64,000 nucleotides of DNA from Lottia gigantea (GCF_000327385.1 NW_008708846.1:1082382-1146381), one strand, 5' to 3'; positions 45,174 through 56,765 are shown, counted from the first letter of the stretch. The notes: generated by a model not told the origin, from the sequence alone. Made by a program: numbers and translations.

Positions 45174-46046
45174 ATAGCTTGCCAGGCAAGGTAATATATG
45201 CCCACTGGCAGCTTTGATTTTTGAATAAAAAATACTTAGCAGTACAGTAACAATCACCAGTATGAAATATTCAACCTTCAGTCATACACTTCTTCTGAAC
45301 TTTTTAGGACGATACTGAATAATATTGAGTATGAGTTATTGCCCTTGTTCTTGAAAACGTGTTCAACTTTTTAGCTCATGAAAACTTTAGAAGGCAAATA
45401 TTCAATTTTCAGAGCGGGACTGAATAATAGAACCAAGTTTTGTCAAAATCCAGCAAGAATCATGCCTTTTAGTGTTTAAGAGCTAAATTTGAAAGCGTTT
45501 TCCAGAACAAGGGCAATAATTCATACTAAATATTTTTCAATTCTTCTGATTTTCAATAGGGTTCATCCTGGGGTGATTACGAATATTCACACCAAGTTTG
45601 ATCAAAATCTGTCAAGAATTATCCCTTCTAGAGTCTTTGCAAGCTAAAAATTGAATGCGTTTTCAAGAACAAGGGCAATAACTCATACTAAATATTTTTC
45701 GATTCTTTTGATTTTCAAAAGGGTTCATCCTTGGGTGATTACGAACACTCACACCAAGTACGTCAAAATCTGTCAAGAATTGTGCCTTCTAGAGTGTTTA
45801 CGAGCTAAAAATTGAATGCGTTTTCAAGAACAAGGGCAATAACTGAATGTATTTCGATTCTTCTGATTTTCCATAGGGTTCATCCTTGGGTGATTACGAA
45901 CACTCATACCAAGTTTTGTCAAAATCCGTCAAGAATTGTGTCTTGTAGAGTGTTTACGAGCAATTGTGGACGGATGGACCGACATAGGGACATGGGTGAC
46001 GGCAATATACCCCCCCCCCCCCCCATTTCAAGTGGTGATTATAAAA
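45174..46046 (+). repeat. GCH-A element, complete
   Basis: Intact head CTTGCCAGGCAAG and TATGCCCACTGGCAGCT, the A-specific 5' region (AACCTTCAGTCATACACTTC), about four body units, the tail GACGGATGGACCGACATAGG, a run of about 14 C and a decayed hairpin ending TATAAAAAG. Confidence 0.85.
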
Positions 46047-46052
46047 AGAAAA

Positions 46053-46711
46053 AATAGCTTGCCAGGCAAGGTAATATACGCCCACTGGCAGCTTTGATTT
46101 TAAATAAAAATATTTAGCAGTACAGTAACAATCAACAGTAAGAAATATTCAACCTGAATTATATTGAGTATGAGTTATTGCCCTTGTTCTTGAAAAAGTG
46201 TTCAATTTTTAGCTCGTGAAAACTCTAGAAAGCAAATATTCAATCTTCAGCACGGGACTGAATAATAAAACAATAAAAAAGTTTCGTCAAAATCCAGAAA
46301 GAATCATGCCTTTTAGTGTTTAAGAGCTAAATTTGAAAGTGTTTTCAAGAACAAGGGCAATAACTCATACTAAATATTTTTCAATTCTTCTGATTTTCTG
46401 TAGGGTTCATCCTTGGGTGATTACGAACATTCACACCCAGTTTCATCAAAATTCGTCAAGAATTGTGCCTTCTAGAGTGAATACGAGCTAAAAATTGAAC
46501 GCTTTTTTTAAGAGCAAGGGCAATAACTAATACGAAATATTTTCAATTTTTCTGATTTTTAATAGGGTTCATCCTTGGGTGATAACAAACAATCATACAA
46601 AGTTTCGTCAAAATCAGTCAAGAATTGGCCCTTCTAGAGTGTTTACGAGCGATTGTGGACGGACATGGATGACGACAATATACGCCCACATTACATGTGG
46701 GCATATAAAAA
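46053..46711 (+). repeat. GCH-A element, complete
   Basis: Starts seven bases after the previous copy. Head, A 5' region, three body units, then GGACGGACATGGATGACGAC and a hairpin closing TACATGTGGGCATATAAAAA. Confidence 0.85.
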
Positions 46712-46715
46712 TGAA

Positions 46716-47447
46716 GATAGCTTGTCAGGCAAGGTAATGTATGCCCACTGGTAGCTTTGATTTTGAACATAAATATTTAGCAGTACAGTAAAAATCACCA
46801 GTATGAAATATTCAACCTTCAGTCATACACTTCATTTGAACTCTTTAGGGCGATACTGAATAATATTGAGTATGAGTTATTGCCCTAGTTCTTGAAAACG
46901 TGTTCAATTTTTAGCTCGTGAAAACTCTAGAAGACAAATATTCAATCTTCAGCGCAATAATGAATAATAAAACCAAGTTTTGTCAAAATTCGGCGAGAAT
47001 CATGGCTTCTAGAGTTTTTATGAGCTACAAATTGAACGAGTTTTCAAGAACAAGTGCAATAACTCATACTAAATATTTTTCGATTTTTCTGATTTTCAAT
47101 AGGCGTTATCCTTGGGTGATTAACAACACTCACACCAGGTTTCGTCAAAAAACATCAAGAATTGTGCCTTCTAGAGTGTTTACGAGCTAAAATTGAACGC
47201 GTTTTCAAGAACAAGGGCAATAACTCATACTAAATATTGTTCAATTTTTCTGATTTTCGATAGGGTTTATCCTTGGATGATTACTAACACTTATACCAAG
47301 TTTCATCAAAATCCGTCATGAATTGTGCCTTGTAGAGTGTTTACGAGCAATTGTGGACGGACCGACAAAAGGACGGACAGATGGACGGACCAACGGAATG
47401 AGATGACGGTAATATACGCCCCCCCATTTCATGTGGGCGTATAAAAA
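46716..47447 (+). repeat. GCH-A element, complete
   Basis: Third of three nearly abutting copies in the same orientation. Head CTTGTCAGGCAAGG, three or four units, a long GACGGACCGACAAAAGGACG tract and a hairpin closing ATGTGGGCGTATAAAAA. Its end is 82 bp from the donor of annexin exon 47624-47530. Confidence 0.85.
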
Positions 47448-47529
47448 TAATCTTGAAACTTCTTGAGGGTGAACTTTGGCCTTTGATTAAATCTACAACT
47501 TTAATTTGGAAAAAAAAAAATCTACTCAC

Positions 47530-47624
47530 TCTGCCAAAACATGTTTTATACATCAGTTTAATATTTTGTCTTTGATCAGCCGTTCTGTATCCCAAAACAT
47601 CTATGATAGCCCTCTCATCCGTAC
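47530..47624 (-). CDS. Annexin, core exon (95 nt), repeat 1 first half
   Basis: Reads (G)TDERAIIDVLGYRTADQRQ then NIKLMYKTCFGR, the first half of annexin repeat 1. The acceptor AG is at 47626-47625 and the donor GTGAGT starts at 47529. It enters in phase 1 (the Gly codon is split with the exon at 48804) and leaves in phase 0. The 95-nt length is the one I recall for this annexin exon. It lies between two same-strand GCH-A copies that end 82 bp and start 58 bp away. Confidence 0.95.
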
Positions 47625-47681
47625 CTAGAAAAAATTCATTAGGTTTAAATTTCTTAATGTTATTCATCACTACTATTACCA

Positions 47682-48780
47682 AGATAACTTGCCAGGCATG
47701 ATAAAATACGCCCACTGGCAGCTTTGATTTTGAATAAAAATATTTAGCAGTACAGTAACAATCACCAGTATGAAATATTCAACCTTCAGTCATACACTTC
47801 TTCTGAACTCTTTAAGGCGATACTACATAATATTGAGTATGAGTTATTGCCCTTGTTCTTGAAAACATGTTCAATTTTTAGCTTGTGAAAACTCTAGAAG
47901 ACAAATATTCAATCTTCAGCACGGGACTGAATAATAAAACTCAAGTTTTGTCAAAATCCAGCAAGAATCATGCCTTTTAGTGTTTAAAAACTAAATTTGA
48001 AAGCGTTTTCAAGAACAAGGGCAATAACTCATACTAAATATTCTTCTGATTTTCAATAGGGTGATTACGAACATTTACACCAAGTTTCATCAATATTTTT
48101 CGATTTTTCTGATTTTCTATAAGGTTTACTCTTGGGTGATAACAACACTCATGCCAAGTTTCGTCAAAATCCATCAAGAATTGTCCCTTCTAGAGTGTTT
48201 ACAAGCTAAAAATTGAACGCATTTTCAAGAACAAGGGCAATAACTCATACTCAATATTTTTCGATTCTTCTGATTTTCAATAGGGTTCATCCTTGGGTGA
48301 TTACGAACACTCACACCAAGTTTCGACAAAATCTGTCAAGAATAGTGCCTTCTAGAGTGTTTACGAGCTAAAAATTGAACGCGTTTTCAAGAACAAGGGC
48401 AATAACTCATACTAAATATTTTTTTGATTTTTCTGATTTTCAATATGTTTCATTCTTGGTTGATAACAAACACTTATGCCAAGTTTCGTTAAAATCCATC
48501 AAAAATTGTGCCTTCTCGAGTGTTTAAGAACTAAATATTGAACGCGTTTTCAAGAACAAGGGCAATAACTTGTACTAAATATTTTCGATTCTTCTGATTT
48601 TCAATAGGATTCATCCTTGGGTGAACACTCATACCAAGTTTTGTCAAAATCTGTCAAGAATTGTGTCTTGTAGAGTGTTTATGAGCAATTGTGGATGGAC
48701 CGACGGATGGTCGGTCGGTCGGACGGACAGACATGGGTGACGGCAATATACGCCCCCCATTTTATGTGGGCGTATAAAAA
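47682..48780 (+). repeat. GCH-A element, complete, long
   Basis: Head ACTTGCCAGGCATG, A 5' region, about six body units, then a tract with an inverted GGTCGGTCGGTCGGACGGAC stretch and a hairpin closing ATGTGGGCGTATAAAAA at 48780. The end is 24 bp from the donor of annexin exon 48885-48804. Confidence 0.88.
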
Positions 48781-48803
48781 ACAATACAAACAGAAAAACT
48801 CAC

Positions 48804-48885
48804 CTGCTCCTTTCATTGACTTCCTTAGTACTTGAACATCATGTTCTACATTGAAATTGGGATTGGCTTTTAATGTTCCATCTTC
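48804..48885 (-). CDS. Annexin, exon joining tail to core (82 nt)
   Basis: Reads EDGTLKANPNFNVEHDVQVL then RKSMKGAG, the GT..P.PNFN...D...LRK.MKG.GT entry into the first annexin repeat. The acceptor AG is at 48887-48886 and the donor GTGAGT starts at 48803. Starting in phase 0 it follows the tail exon (ending YHPK) directly, though a further small exon between 48886 and 56923 cannot be excluded. It ends in phase 1, which fits the 95-nt exon. No extra calcium-site residues are coded here beyond GAG of the first loop. Confidence 0.93.
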
Positions 48886-49065
48886 CTATAATAAACCAAT
48901 TCAAAGTATTTTTTACATCAGCAAATGTCATCAAATAAATAGTTTACATCTATACTTGTGTTCACCGCATAAGTTGAAGTGAAATATTTTAAAGATATTT
49001 ACTATGGATCACAACCTCCTGACATGTTGATGTGATAAAGTATGATAATCCAAAATATTATTATT

Positions 49066-49290
49066 AGATCCACAAGCATTGGGTCTGGTTTTGAAGCAGT
49101 GCATAACAGTTTCAATTTTCTCAAAACATATTCCACAGATCGTTTTATCTCATATTTTGTTGGAAGATTGCTCAAATGCAAAGCATATTTAACAGATCGC
49201 TTAAACTCATATTATATTTCTAACAAAGTCAATTCACACTTAAATTCAAATATTTCAAAAATCTTCATTTCTTCATTACATGTGGGCATA
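49066..49290 (+). repeat. Short dispersed repeat (AGATCCACAAGC family)
   Basis: AGATCCACAAGCATTGGGTC, GAAGCAGTGCATAACAGTTT, AAGCATATTTAACAGATCGC; a related copy is at 58367-58560 (AGATCCACAGGCTTCGCGTG). It ends near a degenerate ACATGTGGGCATATAAAA, suggesting a distant GCH tail. Confidence 0.6.
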
Positions 49291-49302
49291 TAAAAAAAAG
49301 AA

Positions 49303-50040
49303 GATAGCTTGCCAGGCAAGGTAATATACGCCCACTGGCAGCTTTGATTTTGAACATAAATATTTAGTAGTACAGTAACAATCAACCTTCAGTCATACAC
49401 TTCATTTGAACTCTTTAGGGCGATACTGAATAATATTGAGTATGAGTTATTGCCCTAGTTCTTGAAAACGTGTTCAATCTTTAGCTCGTGAATACTCTAG
49501 AAGACAAATATTCAATCTTCACCGCAATAATGAATAATAAAACCAAGTTTTGTCAAAATTCGGCAAGAATCATGCCTTCTAGAGTTTTTAAGAGCTACAA
49601 ATTGAACGAGTTTTCAAGAACAAGTCCAATAACTCATACTAAATATTTTTCGATTTTTCTGATTTTCAATAGGCATTATCCTTGGGTGATTACCAACACT
49701 CACACCAAGTTTCGTCAAAATCCTTCAAGAATTGTGCCTTGAACACGTTTTCAAGAAGGGCAATAACTAAAACTAAATATTTTTCAAATTTTCTGATTTT
49801 CGATAGGGTTTATCTTTGGGTGATTACAAACACCCTCAACAAGTTTCGTCAAAATATATCAAGAATTGAGCCTTCTGGGGTGTTTACAAGCTAAAATTGA
49901 ACGTGTTTTCAAGAACAAGGGCAATAACTCATAGTAAATATTTTTCAATTTTTCTGATTTTCAATAGGGTTCATCCTTGGACGGATGGACTGAAATGGGT
50001 GACGACAATATACGTCCCCCATTTCATGTGGGCGTATTAA
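49303..50040 (+). repeat. GCH-A element, complete
   Basis: Intact head CTTGCCAGGCAAG, A 5' region (with a short deletion near 49385), four body units, a short GGACGGATGGACTG tract and a hairpin closing ATGTGGGCGTATTAAAAA. Confidence 0.85.
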
Positions 50041-50097
50041 AAATAAATGTAAAAAATCTGTATCAAATCGTACTAAAAATATAATTTGTACAAGATA

Positions 50098-50310
50098 TTG
50101 TTGATTTAATCAAACACAAAATTTCGTAAAATTTTGACATAAACTTGACCAAGATCATTGTAATAGATGATCACACCAAATTACATTAAAATCAGATAAA
50201 AACTGTAAAAAAAAACAGCCTCTATTGTGTTCACAAGCCAATTGTAGACGGACTGATGGACAGACAGGGGCGACGACAATTTATGACCACATTATAATGT
50301 CTTCAATAAA
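50098..50310 (+). repeat. GCH-D fragment
   Basis: GATATTGTTGATTTAATCAA, AAACTTGACCAAGATCATTG, then GACGGACTGATGGACAGACA and an abbreviated hairpin (ACCACATTATAATGT). Headless. Confidence 0.65.
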
Positions 50311-50940
50311 AAAAATTGAACGAGTTTTCAAGAACAAGTGCAATAACTCATACTAAATAATTTTCGATTTTTCTGATTTCAATAGGGTTTATCCAAAGGT
50401 GGTAACCAACATTCATGCCAAGTTTCATTAAAATCTGTCAATAATTGTGCCTTCTAAAGTATTAACAAGCTAAAAGAATTGAAGGTAGTATACGCCCATT
50501 GGCAGCTTCGATTTTGAATAAAAATATTTAGCAGTACAGTAACAATCACGAGTATGAAATATTCAACCTTCAGTCATACACTTCTATTGAACTCTTTAGG
50601 GCGATACTGAATAATATTGAGTATGAGTTATTGCCCTTGTTCTTGAAAACGTGTTCAATCCTTAGCTCATGAAAACTCTAGAAGAAAAAAAATATTCAAT
50701 TTTCAGCGCGGTATTGAATAACAAAACCAAGTTTTGTCAAAATCTGGCAAGAATCATGCCTTCTAGATTTTTACGAGCTACAAATTGAACAAGTTTTCAA
50801 GAACAATGGCAATAACTCATACTGAATATTTTTCAATTTTTCTGGTTTTCAATAGGCTTTATCCTTGGGTGATGACAAACACTCAAGCCAAGTTTCGTTT
50901 AAATCCGTCAAGAATTGTGCCTTCTAGAGTGTTGATGTAT
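50311..50940 (+). repeat. GCH-A fragments
   Basis: Body A phrases at 50318-50480, then a damaged head near 50486 (TATACGCCCATTGGCAGCT) and body A to about 50935. No closing hairpin. Confidence 0.7.
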
Positions 50941-51139
50941 ATCTGGATTATTAATGAGTAGCTCGATTGTGGTAAAGGGACATAAATCCAAGATGTAAAA
51001 GTTTAAAAATACGAAACAATTAGTTTCAGCTTTGTTTTTGGTTCTTTCATGTGTGATGATCGTGTTGTGATTTTAATTTGATAGTTCCTGATTAAATTTT
51101 GATTGTTGAATCAATTATGACTGTTTTATTTGATATGTG

Positions 51140-51790
51140 CACCATACAGACCCCAACATGGTGCCAACAGAGTTGTCTCCGATTCAAAATCAACAAATTT
51201 TAGATTGTTTATCAAATCTTAAAGATTTATTTGTAACAGAGGATAATCCTGGATTGGGCCTGACTCATCTTGTCCAACATAAAATTCAGTTAAAAGATAG
51301 TGCGATTTCTAAGCACCAAGGCCCTTATCGCTTACCTCCCAACAAAAAAGAAGTTTTAAGACATCAGTTAGATCAATTACTAGAACAGGGTATCATAACT
51401 CCAGTTTCAGGAACTGAGGAAGTACCTATAACCAGTCCTATTGTATTAGTTGCTAAGCGCAACAAGCCAAAATTAGATCCCAATAATATTACCAAGGAAA
51501 CCAGTTTATCATCATATCGCTTTTGTTGTGATTTTCGATATCCAAGGAATTTCGTTATACAATTCCTGACTTACAAGATCTCACAGAATCTTTTTCAAAA
51601 CACACTCCAAATTATATCACATCACTTGATTTGTCTTCTGGATTTTTTCAGTTGCCTATTTCAGAAGATTCTCAAAAATATACAGCTTTTAATACTTGTT
51701 ATGGTACTTACAAATTTTTAGTTATATTGATAGTAATTCACACAACCATCAAAATGCTTTTGACATATTGATGCAAAAGTCACAGGTCAA
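51140..51790 (+). mobile_element. Ty3/gypsy-like fossil 3 (reverse transcriptase fragment)
   Basis: A plus-strand piece of a gypsy-type RT, from the region before the RT through its middle. It is broken at a few places, has no LTR, gag or integrase nearby, and lies in the annexin intron on the opposite strand. The age looks moderate to old. It is unlike the RTs of fossils 1 and 2. Confidence 0.75.
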
Positions 51791-52275
51791 TTCGAAAGTG
51801 CCTTCCGGTTCCAAAATTGATGAAATGGCACCTAGATTTACTGGTAAGTACAAAAGTGTTTAAATTATTTATGGTGAGAATTTCCAAATAAATTAACTTC
51901 AAAATACACTTCTGGAGACAATTTACATATACTTATTCAAGGCCCAAATGTAGGCCTACTTCAAAATGCTGAACATATACCCATAAAAAGGAACTGTCAG
52001 ATACTGGGATTTATGAATATTCCTTGGGGTAAATATGCACCAAACTTATGTTTTGAAATATTAATCTTTTTCAGCTAAACAAAAACTATTCAATGGGATA
52101 ATTGACATGTTTATGGAATCTGGAGATAAGTTTCCAGTTGTGTTGTCAGACAAAGCCATTGGTGACCAGGTGATCATGCCGTTGACCAATGGAGTGTGGT
52201 ATTTAAGTGGAAATATGGGAACGATTCAGGAACGAGCCAAACATTTGCCTGATGTTCATGTTATTCCTGCAAGGT
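51787..52275 (+). other. Two candidate exons of an unidentified gene
   Basis: About 51787-51842 reads VNSKVPSGSKIDEMAPRFTG, followed by GTAAGT. About 52074-52275 follows TCTTTTTCAG and reads AKQKLFNGIIDMFMESGDKF, PVVLSDKAIGDQVIMPLTNG, VWYLSGNMGTIQERAKHLPD, VHVIPAR, followed by a possible donor GTACTG. Phases are compatible. Residue use looks like a real protein but I do not recognise the family. It is on the strand opposite the annexin, inside its intron. It could be a captured gene fragment or part of a transposon. Confidence 0.4.
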
Positions 52276-52597
52276 ACTGGTACTATAAAAGCTATGAAAT
52301 TTTACATACAGTAATTTTGTCTGCCTGCCTTTGCAAATGGCAAGTCCATTCCGCCCCTTACTAATTTCTTTGTCTGAACCAAAGAGGCATCGTGTGTCTA
52401 ATTCTAGTTTTAAGTTCTTCTGACAGAGATATTTAGGAATTAAGAATCAGTATGTGCATAATAGATACAAATTTTAGTTTCAATTTTGAAATGAACCATA
52501 TTTGAAGATGTACATTTCATAGGCCTAAATGTATTTTAAAATATTTTGCAGGTTTCTTTCCTATGATAACATAAATGACTATAAGAAGAAAAAAGAA
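52276..52597. other. Annexin intron, nothing recognised
   Basis: AT-rich sequence after the candidate exons; an A/G-rich stretch (52578-52600) precedes the GCH head. Confidence 0.4.
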
Positions 52598-53583
52598 AGA
52601 TAGCTTGCCAGGCAAGGTAACATATGCCCACTGGAAGCTGTCAGAAATGATTAAACAGTCTTTAGTGACTACAGGGTTGCACAATATAGCTAATAGAGTG
52701 AAACGTCAAGTCAGACACGATATTTTGGTGAAAATCGATAGGGATCATCTTCATAATGACATTGACATACAAAATAAAAATCAAAAGAATCTGTAAAGAA
52801 TTGTAGCCTGTAGAGTGAGCATGAGTTGCACAATATAGCTAATAGAGTAAAACGTCAGGTCAGACACGATATTTCGGTGAAAAATTATCCGATCATCACG
52901 AAAATCAATAGGGATCATCTTCATAATGACATTGACACACAAAATAAAAATCAAAAGAATCTGTAAAAAATTGTAGCCTGTAGAGTGAGCACGAGTTGCA
53001 CAATATAGCTAATAGAGAAAAACGTCAAGTCAGACACGATATTTCGGTGAAAAATTATCCGATCATCACGAAAATCAATAGGGATCATCTTCATAATGAC
53101 ATTGACACACAAAATAAAAATCAAATCAATCTGTAAAAAATTGTAGCCTGTAGAGTGAGCACGAGTTGCACAATATAGCTAATAGAGAAAAACGTCAAGT
53201 CAGACACGATATTTCGGTGAAAAATTATCTGATCATCACGAAAATCAATAGGGATCATCTTCATAATGACAATGACACACAAAATAAAAATCAAAAGAAT
53301 CTGTAAAAAATTGTAGCCTGTAGAGTGAGCACGAGTTGCACAATATAGCTAATAGAGAAAAACGTCAAGTCAGACACGATATTTCGGTGAAAAATCATCC
53401 GATCATCACGAAAATCAATAGGGATCATCTTCATAACGACATTGACACACAAAATAAAAATCAAGAGAATCCATAAAGAACTGTAGCCTGTAGAGTGAGC
53501 ACGAGCCAAATGTGAACGGACGGACCGACAGACCGACGGGGTGATTACAATATACGCCCATCTCACGTGTGGGCGTATAAAAA
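52598..53583 (+). repeat. GCH hybrid: B head with C body
   Basis: Head CTTGCCAGGCAAG and the B-specific start (GTCAGAAATGATTAAACAGT) run to about 52671, where the sequence switches to 170-bp C units (about five). The end is GGACGGACCGACAGACCGAC and a hairpin closing CACGTGTGGGCGTATAAAAA. It shows that head and tail are shared between bodies. Confidence 0.88.
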
Positions 53584-53990
53584 AGGGCAATAACTCATAC
53601 CAAATATTTTTCGATTTTTCTGATTTTCAATAGGGTTTATCCTTGGATGATAACAAACACTCATGCCAAGTTTCGTCAAAATCCATCAAGAATTGTCCCT
53701 TCTAGAGCGTTTACGAGCTAAAGATTGAACGCGTTTTAAAGAACAAGGGCAATAACTCATACTAAATATTTTTTGATTTTTCTGATTCTCAATAGGGTTC
53801 ATCCTTGGGTTATCAAAGACATGCCAAGTTTTGTCAAAATCCGTCACGAATTGTGCCTTCTAGAGTTTTTACGAGCTTATTATTGAATGCGTTTTCAGGA
53901 ACAAGGGCAATAACTCATACTCAATATTTTTCGATTCTTCTTATTTTCAATAGGGTTCATCCACTAATATTTAGCAATATTGAAACCTCC
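53584..53990 (+). repeat. GCH-A body fragment
   Basis: Headless A units (AGGGCAATAACTCATACC, TTCTGATTTTCAATAGGG) directly after the preceding closing hairpin. It fades near 53960. Confidence 0.7.
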
Positions 53991-54099
53991 TGGGTTGAGT
54001 TCATTCAATCCATACGGCCATACAAGTCTAGTCTATGAATCCACAGAGTTTCTGCACTGTCTAATTTGCTTTTGCTTTCATTTGGAATTTTCTCAAGAA

Positions 54100-55590
54100 G
54101 TGTGCATTAAGTGTGTATTGGTGATTGTGTTAGTTGTGTTCATCCCACACTTTTAGAAATATTCACATTTTCTACACACTGTTTTAATTTGTTTTCCCTT
54201 AATAAATTTCCCAAGGTCCTATTCCTGCGTCCTGCCACAATGATTTTCCTTGTGTTTAATATGTCCGTCATTCTGTAGCTTGTCCTTTTAATGGCCGTGT
54301 CTTTGGCCATTCTGTGTAGATTTGGTTGTCGTGGGTCATAGGTTCATTTTCTTTTCATCTTCTTCTGCTTGGTGTTGGGGAAATAGCAGTTGAAGGCGTG
54401 ATCTTTCCCTTGCTTTGCTAAAGGTAGTTTCTACAATGTGGTCTTTATATCCAGAATTCTTCAGATGTTTAGCAAATTGAAATAATCTATTGTTTTCCCA
54501 TTCTTTCTTACTACAAATTCTTCGTATTCTGAGTGCACCACTAAAAGGTATTGATTTAAAAATATGTCTAGGATGGCAGCTGCTAGGTGGTAGATAGTGG
54601 TGGCTAGCTGTTTCTTTACAGAATAGATCAGTTTCTAATCTGTTACCCTCTTTAATTACTTTTACATCTAAAAAATTGACTTTATCTGTGTCAATATCCA
54701 TTGTAAATTTAATTTTGGGGTGAAGATTATTCAATTTGTGTAAAAATTTGTGAGATTCTTCTGGTGATTTAGTAGACTGAGCCCAAATGTCATCAATAAA
54801 TCTACAGGATATGTCTGGTTTTTCAGATAAAAAATTCCAAAATTTATTCATCCAATAGGTCATATAGTTATTGGCATATGTAACTGCAAAGGGTGTCCCC
54901 ATAGATGTCCCAGATATCTGTCTGAAGAAGCTCCACTTGAATTCAAATTCATTGTTGTGCAGAACAAAGTCTGCAACTTGTAGAATGCTATTAGTTTCTT
55001 CTAGACTGATGTTGTTCGTTTTCTCCAGAGCATCTTTCAAAGCATCAAGACCTTCAGATATAATGAAGGCTAAAAACATCAAGAGTAAGTAGGTGACTAT
55101 CTTCTGGTATACAACAGTTGTTGAGAGATTGGATTTTTTGTAGAAAATGAGTGGTGTCTCTGACAACTTCATGACAGTAATCCTGAGCTACCTCTTTTAA
55201 TTTCCAGTCAAGCCATTGAGATGCCTTATATGTAGGAGCTGCTATCTGACTACATATGGGTCTGCCAGGTGGAATTTCTGATGTAGTTTAACTTTATGTA
55301 CTTTGCCAAGAACGTAAAAGTGGGCTGATGTCTTTACTGGTCTATGGAGGATAGCTTCCTTCTCTTTATCATCAATTTTCAATGATCAACTGAAAAATTA
55401 GTACGTCTGCCATTACCATGTTGACCTGGATTAGTATCACTGCCTCGTCTCCTGGAGTTTGGTTGCGGCCATCTCGATTTGCGAAGACCGTGTCTCTTTC
55501 TTCTGTAGTTGTATGCTGAAAAATGGCCTTTAGCTGTTTCTTCATATTCTCATATGTCAGTTCATCAATAGTGCTCTGGCAAGCTGCTCT
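54100..55590 (-). pseudogene. Second Penelope-like reverse transcriptase, different family
   Basis: On the minus strand 55172-54336 reads FRQISGTSMGTPFAVTYANN, RFIDDIWAQ, IKFTMDIDTDKVNFLDVKV and YLPPSSCHPRHIFKSIPFSG, the RT core and following region of PLEs. RFIDD holds the catalytic Asp pair. Upstream to about 55590 the reading is in other frames with stops, so the N-terminal half is decayed. No GIY-YIG domain follows before 54335, so the C-terminus is lost or this lineage lacks it. It is unlike the element at 22240-23894 in sequence. Confidence 0.78.
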
Positions 55591-55595
55591 TTTTC

Positions 55596-55930
55596 CTCAG
55601 TAACAATAATAATAATAAACTCTTTATTTTACATGGATCAGAATTGGGCCACAAGGACATGGTCCTGTCTAACATTCAGCCCATGGAAACAATATAATGA
55701 ATGAATAAAAAAAAAAACCCAAAAAACAAAAAAATACACAATACCTGGATGGACAACCTCTTTAACAAATACACAAGTACATGTGTATTAAATGGACAGA
55801 CTACGTTGCTGTGATCAAGTACATGACCACAAAAGATGTAGAAGCCATCACAATTTAACAGATATATGTAAGAAGATGTAAAGGTACCGAAATACATATA
55901 CATTCATATGAAAGGAAAAAAAAAACAAAC
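55596..55930 (-). repeat. LINE 3' UTR fragment with (TTATT)n tail
   Basis: GTAACAATAATAATAATAAA then CTCTTTATTTTACATGG reads on the minus strand as the AATAAA-like and ATT-microsatellite end of a CR1/L2-like LINE 3' UTR. The body to 55930 is non-coding. It differs from the tail at 40021. Confidence 0.55.
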
Positions 55931-56039
55931 TAGAACCGTGGATGGTACCCATGCAGTGCATGTCCGACCTGATAAATTGGTGAAACATTTAAAGTCGTAG
56001 TGGGATTTTTAACCAAAATGAAAGACATGTTAACATTAG

Positions 56040-56450
56040 GTAGTAAATATTTGATAAACCACTTAACATTCGGTAGTAAATTAATTCGATAACATTCGGT
56101 AGTACTTGCTGTTTTCGGACAGCTGTAAAAGCGGAAGTTTACGTCAAAGATCAAAGTCTGAATGGACATCCTAGATCAATGGCCTTTGATCTTGCAAAGG
56201 TCAAGGTTATCCATGTAAAGGGTAAAAAAATAAAATTTTGTAAATTATAAAACCTTTTTAGCTAAATGAAAGACCCAGACAACTGTGCCTTAATCAGGAA
56301 ATTGCAAAAGGAGTATCCTATTTTGATGCAAAGTTTAAAGGTTGAGAAAGGCATACTATGTGAGTTATAAGAAATTTCAATTACATTTTCAAATGGCTCA
56401 AGAACCGGAAGTTAACATCATTTGCCAAAAGTAAATATAGAAGTGGGGGT
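56040..56450 (+). repeat. ACCGGAAGT/AAGGTCA repeat family (copy 2)
   Basis: Holds AAAGCGGAAGT, AACCGGAAGTTAACATC (about 56403) and GCAAAGGTCAAGGTTATCC (about 56195). Three short ACATTCGGTAGTA units lie at 56035-56105. Confidence 0.55.
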
Positions 56451-56559
56451 GTCCAGGTTTAGATTTTGTCATTGATCCCATGTGGTTGGAAAGTTTTCAA
56501 TCTGATAATCCAATGGAGTTCAATGGAGGGCCTATTGGCTGTGGATTGTGTTAGGTACA

Positions 56560-56765
56560 GGTTGGTGCTGAGTCAATTGATTATTTGGTAGTCGAGATTT
56601 CGACTGGAGTGTCTCGGTAAATGGCAGTGAGAGGCGACTTGTGTGTCTCTCTTAAGATAGATAGGTTCACCTCTTTGGCATTAGCTTTTGCAGACTGAAT
56701 GGTGGAAAAGTACACTCTTTGTCTTTCAGCCGGTGGATTATCTTCCATCAGGGTGGTTAAAGATT
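56560..56765 (-). other. Unidentified coding-like stretch
   Basis: On the minus strand an open reading of about 65 codons includes TTLMEDNPPAERQRVYFSTI, QSAKANAKEVNLSILRETHK and SPLTAIYRDTPVEISTTK. Composition is protein-like, but no family is recognised, and no splice signals place it in the annexin. It is probably a mobile-element remnant. Confidence 0.35.
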
